This document shows positions 35,392-44,961 of a stretch of DNA of 64,000 nucleotides, one piece after another. The notes beneath the pieces are model-generated. The model was given only the letters and a program-made list of their open reading frames with translations. It was not told the DNA's origin and did not search any database. Both the position numbers and the translations under genes were made by a program. Within the stretch, counting starts at the first letter, position 1. Each line of letters starts with the position of its first letter. Source of the stretch: Ensifer sp. Root278 (GTDB taxonomy: Bacteria > Pseudomonadota > Alphaproteobacteria > Rhizobiales > Rhizobiaceae); the NCBI RefSeq assembly GCF_001429285.1, contig NZ_LMJJ01000040.1, forward strand, positions 503,365 through 567,364, written 5' to 3'.

Positions 35392-35713
35392 GACACGACC
35401 GGTGCGCAGCCCCGGCCGATCTCAATCGATGTCAGGATGCGGGGATGATCGGTCGTGGCGAATGTCCACGTTGGTTTGGGGGCACTACGGCGCCGCGTTT
35501 TTTATCAGACGCCCAAAGGTCGCTGTAGCGCTTTGATTTGCTGCACGTCTTTGTCCTTAGATCGAGGTCGATTTAAGGAGACATGCAGTAGGGATAGCGC
35601 GGGATCTTCCGCTGACGATTCATCATCGCTGGCTCGACCTATTCCGCATCCGTTAGTCTGACGTGACCTAATTCCTCGAACATGCAAGTGATACGTCCAT
35701 TGGTCAGGTGAGA
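35392..35713. repeat. Intergenic repeat (GCAAAGGTCGCTGTA family)
   Basis: No gene is seen. A copy of the composite repeat occurs at about 35494-35592: GGCGCCGCG arm, GACGCCCAAAGGTCGCTGTA, then GCTTTGATTTGCTGCA and, after a loop, ACATGCAGTA. It is 60-70 per cent similar by eye to the tandem copies at 50317-50489. Confidence 0.6.
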
Positions 35714-36625
35714 TCAGCCGCGGATCCCTCCAGCTCCACCCCCACACACCTCCCGCACACACAACCTTAACCACCGGTGCGCTGGATCCGCGTCGAGGCG
35801 GGGGTGCCAGATCAGCGAGATGGTGATCTCGGGCAGGGTGACCGGCAGGGGGAAGGTGAAGAGGTTTTCGCGGAGTGTTCCGGTGTAGCGTTCGGGGACG
35901 CTGGCGATGAGGTCGGTGGCGCGGGCGAGCGCTAAGGCCTCGGAGAAGCTGCCGACGGATGTGGCGATCTCGCGTTTGAGGCCGAGGGGCTGAAGGGCGG
36001 CGTCGATCGGGCCGGTGTCGTTGCCGCGTCGGGAGACGTGGACGTGGCGGCCTCTGGCGTAGCGGGCGGCGGTGATCTCGCCGCTCGAAAACGAGTGGCC
36101 TGATCGCACCACGCCGACGAAGCGGTCGTGGAAGAGGGCCTGCGCCCGAAGCTCCGGGCCTGTCGCTTCCCCAATCACGCCGGTTTCGAGGTCGACGCTG
36201 CCTTCGCGCAACGGGCTGCTTTCCCGGTCGAGTTTCTGCACGAAGCGAAGGCGCACGCCGGGGGCTTGCCTGGCTACGCGGGCAATCAGCGCCGGGCCGA
36301 AATTCTCGACGAAACCCTCGCGGTTCCTGAGCGTGAAGGTGCGGGTAAGCGTCTTCAGGTCCAGGCTTTCGGCGGGGCGGAGGCAGGCTTCGGCCGCTTC
36401 GACCAGCGGGCCGACGCGGGCTGCGAGTTCGAGGGCCCTTGGCGTGGGCACGAGGCCACGGCCGGCGCGCACCAGCAGCGGATCGCCGGTCGCCTCGCGC
36501 AGCCGGGCCAGCGCCCGGCTCATGGCGGATGGGCTGAGCTGCAGGCGCCTGGCGGCGCGGGCGACGCTGCCTTCCGAAAGCAGCACATCAAGGGTCACGA
36601 GCAGGTTGAGGTCGGGTCTGGTCAT
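35714..36625 (-). CDS. LysR family transcriptional regulator
   Basis: A 303-residue regulator with the helix-turn-helix near residues 5-62 (NLLVTLDVLLSEGSVARAARRLQLSPSAMSRAL) and an effector-binding domain after it. It is divergent from an MFS exporter gene across a 310-base gap and may control it. The C-terminus is Gly-rich (GGGAGG). The ATG at 36625 starts the protein at the expected place. Confidence 0.9.
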   Translation of the reverse strand: MTRPDLNLLVTLDVLLSEGSVARAARRLQLSPSAMSRALARLREATGDPLLVRAGRGLVPTPRALELAARVGPLVEAAEACLRPAESLDLKTLTRTFTLRNREGFVENFGPALIARVARQAPGVRLRFVQKLDRESSPLREGSVDLETGVIGEATGPELRAQALFHDRFVGVVRSGHSFSSGEITAARYARGRHVHVSRRGNDTGPIDAALQPLGLKREIATSVGSFSEALALARATDLIASVPERYTGTLRENLFTFPLPVTLPEITISLIWHPRLDADPAHRWLRLCVREVCGGGAGGIRG

Positions 36626-36935
36626 GGCCTTTCATAGCATGAGTTCGACCATGATGTGGCGTCAAACGCACGAATGAAGTGCAAATGCTGCGCCTTCCGC
36701 CCTATGTTTCAGGAGATTAGGTTCTCGGGGAACCGAATTTGGAGGGTTTCCCGATGCTTACACGCCGACTGGCGCCCATGGCCCTTGGCCGTTTTCCGAT
36801 GTCCCCGATGCCCCGGTCCAATCGCATGGGATTGCCGCATAAACAGAGTCACGAAGTTGCTCTAACTCTTTATTTTCAAGGGATTTTCTGTGCGAGAACT
36901 GCGCGTCGCGAAGCCTTGTGCGCGGGAGGTGGCCG
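36626..36935. promoter_or_regulatory. Divergent LysR/MFS control region
   Basis: The 310 bases between the LysR and MFS genes. They hold a short hairpin (GGTTC tcgg GGAACC, 36720-36734), a candidate leader ORF (listed separately), and an AT-rich stretch near 36860-36890. No operator could be singled out. Confidence 0.4.
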
Positions 36936-36939
36936 ATGA
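36754..36939 (+). CDS. Candidate leader ORF before the MFS exporter gene
   Basis: An ATG at 36754 with a strong GGAGGG (36741-36746) and seven-base spacing opens a 61-residue frame (MLTRRLAPMALGRFPM...) that ends at 36939, four bases into the exporter gene. That overlap would couple translation, as in leader-controlled resistance exporters. The predicted peptide has no recognisable family. The ribosome binding site is the main evidence; coding is not certain. Confidence 0.3.
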   Translation: MLTRRLAPMALGRFPMSPMPRSNRMGLPHKQSHEVALTLYFQGIFCARTARREALCAGGGR

Positions 36940-38378
36940 CCTCGACAGACACCACCATGCCCCCGGCCGCTCTAGCGCCTTCCGTTCGCTGGGTGCTCGC
37001 CAGCCTCTCGCTTTCCATGCTGCTCTCCTCGCTTGGCACCAGCAGCGCCAATGTCGCCCTGCCGGCGCTGGCGGACGCTTTCGGCGCGTCCTTTCAGGCG
37101 GTGCAATGGGTGGTGCTTACCTATCTGCTGGCGATCACCACGCTGATCGTCAGCGTCGGGCGGCTTGGCGATATCGTCGGCCGGCGGCGGCTGCTTATTG
37201 CCGGTATCGCGCTCTTTACCGCGGCTTCCGTCCTTTGCGGCCTCACGCCAGGCTTTGCACTACTGATTGCGGCGCGGGGGGTGCAGGGGATCGGCGCCGC
37301 TATCATGATGGCGCTGACCATGGCCTTTGTCGGCGAGGCGGTGCCGAAGGCGAGGACCGGCAGCGCCATGGGCCTGCTCGGCACCATGTCGGCGGTCGGC
37401 ACAGCACTCGGGCCCTCGCTTGGCGGTGCGCTGATTGCCGGTCCGGGCTGGCGGGCGATCTTTCTCGTCAACGTGTCGCTTGGTCTCGTGGCGCTCTTTC
37501 TCGTCCGTCGGCATCTGCCGGCCGACCGGAAGACTGAGGGCGGGCAGCGCCCGCGCTTCGATGTGCCGGGCACGCTGCTGCTGGCGTTTTCGCTCGGCGC
37601 CTATGCGCTGGCGATGACGCTGGGGCGCGGCAGTTTCGGCGTGCTCAATGTCGTGCTGCTCTCGGCCGCGGCTCTCGGGCTTGGGCTGTTCCTGCTGGTC
37701 GAAACGAAGGTCGCCTCGCCGCTCGTCCGGCCGTCGATGTTTCGCGACCCCGCTTTAAGCGTCGGGCTTTCGACCAACGTGCTGGTCTCGACGGTGATGA
37801 TGGCGACGCTGGTGGTCGGGCCGTTCTATCTCTCCCGCGGGCTCGGGCTCGATGCGGCGACGGTCGGGCTCGTCATGTCGGTCGGGCCGGTCATCTCGGC
37901 CTTCGGCGGCGTGGTCGCCGGCCGGATTGTCGATCGGCTGGGGGCGCGATCGGTGGTGACGGCCGGTCTCGTGGCAATGGTCGCGGGGTGTGCTGCTCTT
38001 GCGCTGCTACCGGATCTCCTTGGCGTCGCCGGCTATATCGCGGCGATCGCGATGCTGACGCCCGGCTACCAGCTGTTCCAGGCGGCCAACAACACGGCCG
38101 TCATGGCCGACGTCGGCCCGGACCAGCGCGGCGTCGTTTCCGGCCTGCTCAACCTTTCGCGCAATCTCGGTCTGGTCACCGGTGCATCGGTCATGGGCGC
38201 GGTCTTCGCCTTGGCCGTGGCCGCAAGCGATATCGCCAAAGCCGCGCCGGAGGCGGTCGCGGGTGGCATGCGGGTGACCTTTGTGGTCGCGGGTGTGCTG
38301 ACCGTGATCGCACTGGCGATCGCGGCCGGGAGCCGGGTGTTGGGCGGAGCGATCATGGGCTCTCGTAACGCCTCGTGA
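36936..38378 (+). CDS. MFS exporter of the DHA2 (EmrB/QacA) type
   Basis: A 480-residue inner-membrane protein with about 14 membrane segments. The motif GRLGDIVGRRRLLI (motif A, between TM2 and TM3) and the LNVALP-like SSANVALPALADAF at TM1 place it in DHA2, drug-proton antiporters. The substrate is unknown. The ATG at 36936 has GGGAGG seven bases upstream. A LysR gene is divergent and a short ORF overlaps its start, so regulation may be both transcriptional and translational. Confidence 0.9.
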   Translation: MTSTDTTMPPAALAPSVRWVLASLSLSMLLSSLGTSSANVALPALADAFGASFQAVQWVVLTYLLAITTLIVSVGRLGDIVGRRRLLIAGIALFTAASVLCGLTPGFALLIAARGVQGIGAAIMMALTMAFVGEAVPKARTGSAMGLLGTMSAVGTALGPSLGGALIAGPGWRAIFLVNVSLGLVALFLVRRHLPADRKTEGGQRPRFDVPGTLLLAFSLGAYALAMTLGRGSFGVLNVVLLSAAALGLGLFLLVETKVASPLVRPSMFRDPALSVGLSTNVLVSTVMMATLVVGPFYLSRGLGLDAATVGLVMSVGPVISAFGGVVAGRIVDRLGARSVVTAGLVAMVAGCAALALLPDLLGVAGYIAAIAMLTPGYQLFQAANNTAVMADVGPDQRGVVSGLLNLSRNLGLVTGASVMGAVFALAVAASDIAKAAPEAVAGGMRVTFVVAGVLTVIALAIAAGSRVLGGAIMGSRNAS

Positions 38379-38457
38379 CAAGGGACGGATGCGGGATCAC
38401 GATGGTTTGGTCGTGCCAAACCACGTGCTCGTTCTCCTATCCCTTGCCGGCCCGGGA

Positions 38458-38832
38458 TCAGGCGACCGGCGCGCTCGCAAGCCTGGCGCTGAGCGTCTCG
38501 AAATCCGGGACGAACCAGATGGAATTTCCCTTGTTCGTCTCGCGCACGAAATCGGTCAGCGCCTTGCTGCCTTCGAGCCTGGCGCTGATATCGCCGACGA
38601 TGGCGAGCCGCATGCGGTAGTTGACGAACTTCTGGAACACGTCGCCGGCAATACGGGTCGAAAGATCGAGGAAATCGGCCCCAAGCCGTTCCACAGGGAT
38701 CGCCACCAGGGTGGCCTCATGCGCCCAGGCGTCGCCGAGAAAATCATTGGCGTCGCCCGGCACCTTGAGAAGGGGGCCATCATTTGCGCATTTCAGCACG
38801 CGCGCGGTTCCGATTTCGAGAAGCTGTGTCAT
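38458..38832 (-). CDS. DUF4180 family protein
   Basis: A 124-residue soluble protein. The pattern ALVAIPVERLGADF, KFVNYRMRLAIVGDIS and FVRETNKG is the DUF4180 signature; the family appears near resistance and DNA-binding genes but has no known activity. It is convergent to the MFS gene (79 bases between stops). The ATG at 38832 starts it at the conserved part. Confidence 0.82.
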   Translation of the reverse strand: MTQLLEIGTARVLKCANDGPLLKVPGDANDFLGDAWAHEATLVAIPVERLGADFLDLSTRIAGDVFQKFVNYRMRLAIVGDISARLEGSKALTDFVRETNKGNSIWFVPDFETLSARLASAPVA

Positions 38833-39085
38833 GCGTTCGGGATAGGGGATAAAGCCCTGGGTTGCAAGAGGGGTCGTGTCAGGCGCTGCGGCCGAGCAAG
38901 CGCCGCGTTCACCGTCCGTGAAATTCGCCCGACGTTTGCGCTGTTTGACTGGCTCGGGCGATCGGTCCTGAATCGATGTATTCTTTTAAACATAACGAAT
39001 CTCGTAAAATTGTTTGTTCTTCGCGAGTTATTTCGGCGCGCGATCCGAGAGTTTCGGACGATTTTCCCGTTGGAATCCTGTTGTT
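38833..39085. other. Intergenic, upstream of the nap promoter
   Basis: No gene is seen. The last part, about 38970-39080, is notably AT-rich against the rest of the window, as is typical upstream of strong regulated promoters. Together with the promoter entry that follows it accounts for the 388 bases between the DUF4180 gene and napE. Confidence 0.5.
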
Positions 39086-39126
39086 TTGACCCAGATCAAT
39101 GACCCGCTCAGTTCGCTATCTATTCT
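39086..39126 (+). promoter_or_regulatory. FNR/FixK box and -10 of the nap operon
   Basis: TTGAC-CCAG-ATCAA (39086-39099) matches the FNR/FixK consensus TTGAT-N4-ATCAA in nine of ten bases. TATTCT at 39121-39126 fits a -10 hexamer. With a start site near 39134, the box would be centred at about -41.5, the class II position used by FNR-type activators. This predicts induction of nap under low oxygen. Confidence 0.82.
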
Positions 39127-39220
39127 GCAACAGGATACATTCTTGTCATCTGCCGGTTACGGGATTGATTTTTATTTCGGGTGGCGCATCTTACCTTAGA
39201 TTGTGTTGGGGGACGCAGAA

Positions 39221-39409
39221 ATGCCAGAACTCGTTCAGCCACAGCCGATCGAAAGGCCGCCGCGCTCGCGGCGTGCGGAGCTGCTCACCTTCCTGGTGCT
39301 CGCCTTCGGCATCTGGCCGATCGTCGCCGTCGGCATCGTCGGCGGCTATGGCTTCCTCGTCTGGATGCTGCAGATCATCTTCGGGCCGCCTGGTCCTCCG
39401 GGACATTGA
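39221..39409 (+). CDS. napE: NapE, small membrane component of the periplasmic nitrate reductase operon
   Basis: A 62-residue single-span membrane protein: a Pro/Arg-rich cytoplasmic start, a membrane segment (about residues 24-52, LTFLVLAFGIWPIVAVGIVGG) and a short Gly/Pro tail. The AFGIWPI core is typical of NapE. The first gene of napEFDABC; its exact role is not settled. The start is 121 bases after the FNR/FixK box. Confidence 0.93.
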   Translation: MPELVQPQPIERPPRSRRAELLTFLVLAFGIWPIVAVGIVGGYGFLVWMLQIIFGPPGPPGH

Positions 39410-39417
39410 GGTTGGCC

Positions 39418-39918
39418 ATGGGCATCGAACCTCTTTCCCGCCGTGAACTCTTTACCGGCCGCGCCGCCGCAAAGCCCGCCCGCATCCGGCCGCCCGGTGT
39501 TTCGGAGGCAAGCCTTGCGGCCTGCACCGGCTGCGGCGCCTGCGGGGAACGATGTCCCACCGGCATAATCCGTCTCGCAGACGGTCTCCCCTTCGTCGAC
39601 TTTTCGCGCGGCGAATGCACCTTTTGCGGCGCCTGCGAGGAAGCCTGTCCTCAGCCGGTGTTCGAGGCAAAGGACGTGCGGCGCTTCCCCCATGTCGCCG
39701 CGATCACCGATACGTGCCTGGCGCGCCGCAACGTCGCCTGCCAGTCCTGCGGCGAAAGCTGTTCGGAGCAGGCGATCCGCTTTCGCCCGCGCATCGGCGG
39801 GCCGTTCCTGCCTGAGATCAACGAGGCCAAATGCACCGGTTGCGGCGCCTGCCTCTCGGGCTGCCCGGTCAGCGCGATCGCGGTCAAGGCAATGGAAGCG
39901 GAGGTGGCTCATGTCTGA
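39418..39918 (+). CDS. napF: NapF, ferredoxin-type iron-sulfur protein
   Basis: A 166-residue cytoplasmic protein with four cysteine clusters: CTGCGACGERC, CTFCGACEEAC, CLARRNVACQSCGESC and CTGCGACLSGC, each suited to a [4Fe-4S] centre. NapF assists maturation of NapA before Tat export, probably in iron-sulfur loading. It starts eight bases after napE (GAGG upstream) and overlaps napD by eight bases. Confidence 0.94.
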   Translation: MGIEPLSRRELFTGRAAAKPARIRPPGVSEASLAACTGCGACGERCPTGIIRLADGLPFVDFSRGECTFCGACEEACPQPVFEAKDVRRFPHVAAITDTCLARRNVACQSCGESCSEQAIRFRPRIGGPFLPEINEAKCTGCGACLSGCPVSAIAVKAMEAEVAHV

Positions 39919-40195
39919 GGCCGCAACGGCAAAGGCGGGCACGCCCTATCACATTTCGAGCGCCGTGGTCGCCACGATGCCTGACAGCACCGAGAGCATC
40001 CTTCAGACGCTGCAAGGAATGGAAAACGTCGAAATCCACGGCCACGGCGGCGGCAAGATCGTCGTCGTCATCGAAGGCAGAAGCACGGGCCAGCTCGGCG
40101 AGTGCCTGACGAAGATCTCGCTGCTTGATGGGGTGATCTCGGCCAACATGGTTTTCGAGCATGTCGAAATGGAAGAGGAAAGGCAGGAGCCATGA
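39911..40195 (+). CDS. napD: NapD, NapA-specific chaperone
   Basis: A 94-residue protein of the NapD fold (two beta-alpha-beta units: [13 protein letters not shown] ... [16 protein letters not shown] ... [12 protein letters not shown]). NapD binds the Tat signal of NapA and delays export until the cofactor is in place. It overlaps napF at its start and napA by four bases (ATGA) at its end, which gives tight translational coupling to its client. Confidence 0.94.
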   Translation: MSEAATAKAGTPYHISSAVVATMPDSTESILQTLQGMENVEIHGHGGGKIVVVIEGRSTGQLGECLTKISLLDGVISANMVFEHVEMEEERQEP

Positions 40196-42699
40196 GCGGA
40201 CAACTGACGCGGCGTGACATTCTGAAAGCCCACGCAGCCGGCATCGCCGCCGCCACGGCCGGCATAACGCTGCCTGCCGCCGCACAGCCGGTGCCGGGCG
40301 GTGTAAACGCGCTGGAGATCAAATGGTCCAAGGCGCCGTGCCGCTTCTGCGGCACGGGCTGCGGCGTGATGGTGGGGGTGAAGGAGGGCCAGGTCGTCGC
40401 CACCCACGGCGACATGCAGGCGGAGGTCAACCGCGGCCTCAACTGCATCAAGGGCTATTTCCTCTCCAAGATCATGTATGGCAACGACCGGCTGACGACG
40501 CCGCTCCTGCGCAAGCGCGGCGGCGCCTACGCCAAGGACGGCGAGTTCGAGCAGGTGAGCTGGGACGAGGCCTTCAACGTGATGGCCGAGCAGGCGAAGA
40601 AGGTGCTGAAGGAGAAGGGGCCGACGGCGGTCGGCATGTTCGGCTCCGGCCAGTGGACGATCTTCGAGGGCTATGCCGCGACGAAGCTGATGCGGGCGGG
40701 CTTCCGCTCCAACAACCTCGACCCCAATGCCCGCCACTGCATGGCCTCTGCCGCCGTCGCCTTCATGCGCACCTTCGGCATGGACGAGCCGATGGGCTGC
40801 TACGACGATTTCGAGAACGCCGATGCCTTCGTGCTCTGGGGCTCGAACATGGCGGAGATGCACCCGATCCTCTGGACGCGCGTCGCCGATCGTCGCCTCG
40901 GACAGCCGCATGTGCGGGTCGCCGTGCTTTCGACCTTCACCCATCGCAGCATGGACCTGGCCGACATCCCGATCGTCTTCAAGCCAGGCACGGATCTGGC
41001 GATCCTCAACTATATCGCCAACCACATCATCGAGACTGGCCGCGTCAACGAGGACTTCGTCAGCAAGCACACCAAGTTTGCCCGCGGCGTCACCGACATT
41101 GGCTATGGCCTGAGGCCCGACAATCCGGTCGAGGTCAATGCCGCCAACTCCAAGGACCCGGGCAAGACCGAGCCGATGGATTTCGAGGCGTTCAAGGAAT
41201 TCGTTTCGGAATACACGCTGGAAAAGACCGTCGAACTGACCGGCGTCGAGCCGGAATTCCTGAAGCAGCTTGCCGAGCTCTATGCCGACCCCAGCCGCAA
41301 GGTCATGTCGCTCTGGACCATGGGCTTCAACCAGCATGTGCGCGGCGTCTGGGCCAACCAGATGGTCTATAACCTGCACCTTCTGACCGGCAAGATCTCC
41401 GAGCCCGGCAACAGCCCGTTCTCGCTGACCGGCCAGCCTTCGGCCTGCGGCACGGCGCGCGAGGTCGGCACCTTCGCGCACCGCCTGCCGGCGGACATGG
41501 TGGTGACCAATCCCGAGCACCGCAAGCATGCGGAGGAGATCTGGCGCATCCCGCACGGCATCATCCCGGAAAAGCCCGGCTATCACGCCGTGCAGCAGGA
41601 CCGGATGCTGAAGGACGGCAAGCTCAACTTCTACTGGGTGCAGGTCAACAACAACGTCCAGGCGGGACCCAATACCGCCAACGAGACCTGGCAGGGCTAT
41701 CGCAATCCGGACAACTTCATCGTCGTTTCCGATGCCTATCCGACGATCACGGCGATGAGCGCCGACCTGATCCTGCCCGCGGCCATGTGGGTGGAGAAGG
41801 AAGGGGCCTACGGCAATGCCGAGCGGCGCACTCATGTCTGGCACCAGCTCGTCCAGGCGCCCGGCGAGGCGCGCTCGGATCTCTGGCAGATGGTGGAATT
41901 CTCCAAGCGCTTCGTAACCGACGAGGTGTGGCCGAAGGAAATCCTCGACGCCAGCCCCGAATATCGCGGCAAGACGCTGTTCGAAGTCCTGTTCAAGAAC
42001 GGCGAGGTCGACCGCTATCCGATCACCGACGTCAGCGCCGAGTACGACAACAACGAGGCGAAGGACTTCGGCTTCTACATCCAGAAGGGCCTGTTCGAGG
42101 AATATGCCACCTTCGGCCGCGGCCACGGCCATGACCTGGCGCCCTACGACACCTATCACGAGGTGCGTGGGCTTCGCTGGCCCGTCGTCAACGGCCAGGA
42201 GACGAAGTGGCGCTACCGCGAGGGCTTCGACCCTTACGTGAAGGCGGGCGAGGGCGTGAAGTTTTATGGCAACAAGGACGGCAAGGCGATCATCCTCGCC
42301 GTGCCCTACGAGCCGCCGGCCGAATCCCCCGACGAGGAGTACGACACCTGGCTGGTGACCGGCCGGGTGCTCGAACACTGGCACTCGGGCTCGATGACCA
42401 TGCGGGTGCCGGAACTCTACAAGGCGTTTCCGGGCGCGCGCGTCTTCATGAATGCCGAGGACGCGCGCAAGCGCGGCATCAACCAGGGCATGGAAGTGCG
42501 CATCGTCTCGCGGCGCGGCGAAATCCGCTCGCGCGTCGATATCCGCGGCCGCAACCGCATGCCGCCTGGCGTCATCTTCGTTCCCTGGTTCGACGCGAGC
42601 CAGCTCATCAACAAGGTCACTCTCGACGCCACCGATCCCATCTCCAAACAGACGGATTTCAAAAAATGCGCGGTCAAGATCGTTCCCGTCACCCTCTAG
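40192..42699 (+). CDS. napA: NapA, periplasmic nitrate reductase catalytic subunit
   Basis: An 835-residue Tat-exported molybdoenzyme. The Tat signal ([10 protein letters not shown]) is near residues 5-30. The [4Fe-4S] cluster ligands are Cys50, Cys53, Cys57 and Cys85, and Cys183 in RHCMASAA is the molybdenum ligand, as in NapA. The MGD-binding fold extends to the C-terminal [11 protein letters not shown]. NapA reduces nitrate to nitrite with electrons from NapB. The full-length open frame has no lesion. The fourth gene of the operon. Confidence 0.97.
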   Translation: MSGQLTRRDILKAHAAGIAAATAGITLPAAAQPVPGGVNALEIKWSKAPCRFCGTGCGVMVGVKEGQVVATHGDMQAEVNRGLNCIKGYFLSKIMYGNDRLTTPLLRKRGGAYAKDGEFEQVSWDEAFNVMAEQAKKVLKEKGPTAVGMFGSGQWTIFEGYAATKLMRAGFRSNNLDPNARHCMASAAVAFMRTFGMDEPMGCYDDFENADAFVLWGSNMAEMHPILWTRVADRRLGQPHVRVAVLSTFTHRSMDLADIPIVFKPGTDLAILNYIANHIIETGRVNEDFVSKHTKFARGVTDIGYGLRPDNPVEVNAANSKDPGKTEPMDFEAFKEFVSEYTLEKTVELTGVEPEFLKQLAELYADPSRKVMSLWTMGFNQHVRGVWANQMVYNLHLLTGKISEPGNSPFSLTGQPSACGTAREVGTFAHRLPADMVVTNPEHRKHAEEIWRIPHGIIPEKPGYHAVQQDRMLKDGKLNFYWVQVNNNVQAGPNTANETWQGYRNPDNFIVVSDAYPTITAMSADLILPAAMWVEKEGAYGNAERRTHVWHQLVQAPGEARSDLWQMVEFSKRFVTDEVWPKEILDASPEYRGKTLFEVLFKNGEVDRYPITDVSAEYDNNEAKDFGFYIQKGLFEEYATFGRGHGHDLAPYDTYHEVRGLRWPVVNGQETKWRYREGFDPYVKAGEGVKFYGNKDGKAIILAVPYEPPAESPDEEYDTWLVTGRVLEHWHSGSMTMRVPELYKAFPGARVFMNAEDARKRGINQGMEVRIVSRRGEIRSRVDIRGRNRMPPGVIFVPWFDASQLINKVTLDATDPISKQTDFKKCAVKIVPVTL

Positions 42700-42809
42700 G
42701 GTTTTCTCGGCTGAAGCGGATTTGCGGAAACGTCCTGTCTCTTTGTTTCGGGGCAGTTCCTCAGGCAAGTCCGCTTCGCACCTTTGCTGGCCCGAAGCGG
42801 CCCGTCTGG

Positions 42810-43265
42810 ATGGCGATGGCCGCCGGGCTGATGGTGTTCGTCACCACCGCCGCCGTGGCTCAAGTTGCGGAAAAGCTGGTGCCGCAGCTCGAAGGCCCGA
42901 CGCCGCAGATGGCCACCGAAGCCGCGGCACCGCTGCCGAAATGGGTGGTCGACGACAAGCGCAAGATGCGCGCCTATCCCGACCAGCCGCCGGTCATCCC
43001 GCATTCGATCGAGGGCTACGAGCTTTCGGTCAATGCCAACCGCTGCCTTTCCTGCCACAAGCGCGAATTCACCCAGGATTCGGGCGCGCCGATGATCAGC
43101 GTCACCCATTACATGACGCGCGACGGGCAGATGATCGCCGACGTTTCGCCGCGGCGCTATTTCTGCACGGCCTGCCATGTGCCGCAGGCGGACACCAGCC
43201 CGCTGGTGCCGAGCACTTTCAAGGATATGAGCGAGTTGGGTTTCAAGCCGGCCGGAAGCGAGTGA
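42810..43265 (+). CDS. napB: NapB, dihaem cytochrome c electron-transfer subunit
   Basis: About 151 residues with a signal peptide and two haem c motifs, CLSCH and CTACH, with the histidine-rich [12 protein letters not shown] and VTHYMTRDG regions typical of NapB. It passes electrons from NapC to NapA in the periplasm. The start is uncertain: the ATG at 42810 gives a short signal without a positive N-terminus, and the frame stays open upstream towards napA without a standard start codon. Possibly an unusual start near 42711 is used. Confidence 0.9.
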   Translation: MAMAAGLMVFVTTAAVAQVAEKLVPQLEGPTPQMATEAAAPLPKWVVDDKRKMRAYPDQPPVIPHSIEGYELSVNANRCLSCHKREFTQDSGAPMISVTHYMTRDGQMIADVSPRRYFCTACHVPQADTSPLVPSTFKDMSELGFKPAGSE

Positions 43266-43269
43266 CATC

Positions 43270-43968
43270 ATGATCGCATGGATCAGGAAACTTATCCTCT
43301 GGGCCTGGCACATCATGGCGACGCCGGCCGGCACGCTGGGCTTGGGCTTCCTCACGCTCGGCGGCTTCATCGGCGGCGTGATGTTCTGGGGCGCCTTCAA
43401 TACCGCGCTGGAGATCACCAACACCGAGAAGTTCTGCACCTCCTGTCACGAGATGCACGACAACGTCTACCAGGAGCTGACGCGCACCATCCACTTCTCC
43501 AACCGCTCCGGCGTGCGCGCCACCTGTCCGGATTGCCACGTGCCGCACCAGTGGACCGACAAGATCGCCCGCAAGATGCAGGCGTCGAAGGAGGTCTGGG
43601 GCAAGATCTTCGGCACCATCAACACAAGGTCGAAATTCCTCGAAAAACGGCTGGAGCTGGCGCAGCACGAATGGGCGCGCATGAAGGCCAACGACAGCCT
43701 GGAATGCCGCAACTGCCATTCCTCCGTCGCCATGGACCTGCAGAAGCAGACGCAGCGGGCGGCCGAGATCCATACCCGCTATCTGCTCTCGGGCAAGGCC
43801 ACCTGCATCGACTGCCACAAGGGCATCGCGCATGAGCTGCCCAATATGGAAGGCATCGACCCCGGCTGGAAGATGCCGCCGGAGCTGGAAGGCAAGAAGA
43901 TGGCGAACCAGACGCCGATCGACGATCTGAGGCAGGCGCTGGCGGAGCTGCATCAGCAGGTGCAGTAG
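43270..43968 (+). CDS. napC: NapC, membrane-anchored tetrahaem quinol dehydrogenase
   Basis: A 232-residue protein with one N-terminal membrane anchor (about residues 18-42) and four haem c motifs: CTSCH, CPDCH, CRNCH and CIDCH. It oxidises quinol in the membrane and feeds NapB. It begins four bases after napB stops. The operon ends here; no clear terminator is visible, and a long palindromic repeat follows. Confidence 0.96.
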   Translation: MIAWIRKLILWAWHIMATPAGTLGLGFLTLGGFIGGVMFWGAFNTALEITNTEKFCTSCHEMHDNVYQELTRTIHFSNRSGVRATCPDCHVPHQWTDKIARKMQASKEVWGKIFGTINTRSKFLEKRLELAQHEWARMKANDSLECRNCHSSVAMDLQKQTQRAAEIHTRYLLSGKATCIDCHKGIAHELPNMEGIDPGWKMPPELEGKKMANQTPIDDLRQALAELHQQVQ

Positions 43969-44538
43969 GGTGCTGTGGCCGAGGTTTTCGGTCGGAGAGA
44001 ACGCACGATGACAGGGGCCATGCTGGCGCGGCGTGGCCCTTGTTCGTTCATTGGGCAGTGGGACGCCCATCAAGGCCTCCTCATTCCTGTGCCTGTCACA
44101 GGAATCCAGCCGCGCCGCGTCGGCGGCGCGAGAGATCTTCCAAATGTCGAGTGTTGGCACTCCATCTCCCGCCGTGCCGACGCACGGCGGCTGGATCTCT
44201 GTGACGAGCACAGAGATGAGGGTGGAGGGTGCTGCGACCGCCGAGCCTACGGAGCCTACGAGGACGGGCGGCAATGGACAGGCTGGCCTTGGCTTTCCGT
44301 TCGCCTCCCTCCACATCATCATTTTTCCTGAAAAATTTCGCCAGCGATGTCGGACCCATCGTTGCCCGTTCGTCATTTAGCCAGGGAGGCCAATCTGGCT
44401 TCCTCCACCGGAGCGGGATAGGAAAAAAATCCGCGCGGGCCTTTCGCCCGCAAACCGCTCTCACTATCTGGGTTTCACCGCGCCGATACCCCCAGGGGTC
44501 GCAACGACCGGGACCGGCGTGACAGAGGAGATTGGACG
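43969..44538. repeat. Intergenic region with a composite palindrome
   Basis: No gene is seen in these 570 bases. A copy of the long palindrome also found at 23138 and 23361 lies at 44080-44220, with the same CTCATTCCTGTG and CACAGAGATGAG ends. The rest, up to the YCII gene, has no recognised element. Confidence 0.7.
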
Positions 44539-44961
44539 ATGCGCGTAGTGGTTTTTGTAAAGGCGACCGAGGACAGCGAAGCGGGCAAGATGCCGACGAC
44601 CGAGCTTCTCGAAGCCATGGGCAAGTACAATGAGGAACTGGTCAATGCCGGCATCATGCAGGCGGGCGAAGGCTTGCATCCTTCCTCCAAGGGCGCCCGC
44701 GTCGCCTTCGACGGGCCCAATCGACTGGTCATCGACGGCCCCTTCGCCGAGACCAAGGAACTGGTCGCCGGCTTCTGGATCTGGACGGTCAAGGACATGG
44801 ACGAGGCGATCGCCTGGGTGAAGCGCTGCCCGAACCCGATGCCGGGCCCGAGCGAAATCGAAATCCGCCCGGTCTTCGAGGCCGCCGATTTCGGCGACGC
44901 ACTGACGCCCGAGATCGCCGCACAGGACGAGCGCCTGCGCGAGAAGATCGCCAAGCAGTAG
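44539..44961 (+). CDS. YCII-related / DGPF-domain protein
   Basis: A 140-residue protein with a ferredoxin-like fold. The DGPFAETKELVAGFWIWTV motif (about residues 67-85) and the start RVVVFVKATED identify the DGPF/YCII group, small proteins often found with extracytoplasmic-function sigma factors; none is near here. Function unknown. The ATG at 44539 has GAGGAG about seven bases upstream. Confidence 0.86.
   Translation: MRVVVFVKATEDSEAGKMPTTELLEAMGKYNEELVNAGIMQAGEGLHPSSKGARVAFDGPNRLVIDGPFAETKELVAGFWIWTVKDMDEAIAWVKRCPNPMPGPSEIEIRPVFEAADFGDALTPEIAAQDERLREKIAKQ

Noticed and set aside
40003-42768. A 921-codon open frame on the minus strand over napA
   Set aside because: napA is full length with all its cofactor motifs on the plus strand. 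The antisense frame is open only because of high third-position GC in napA; its predicted protein has no domain or ribosome binding site.
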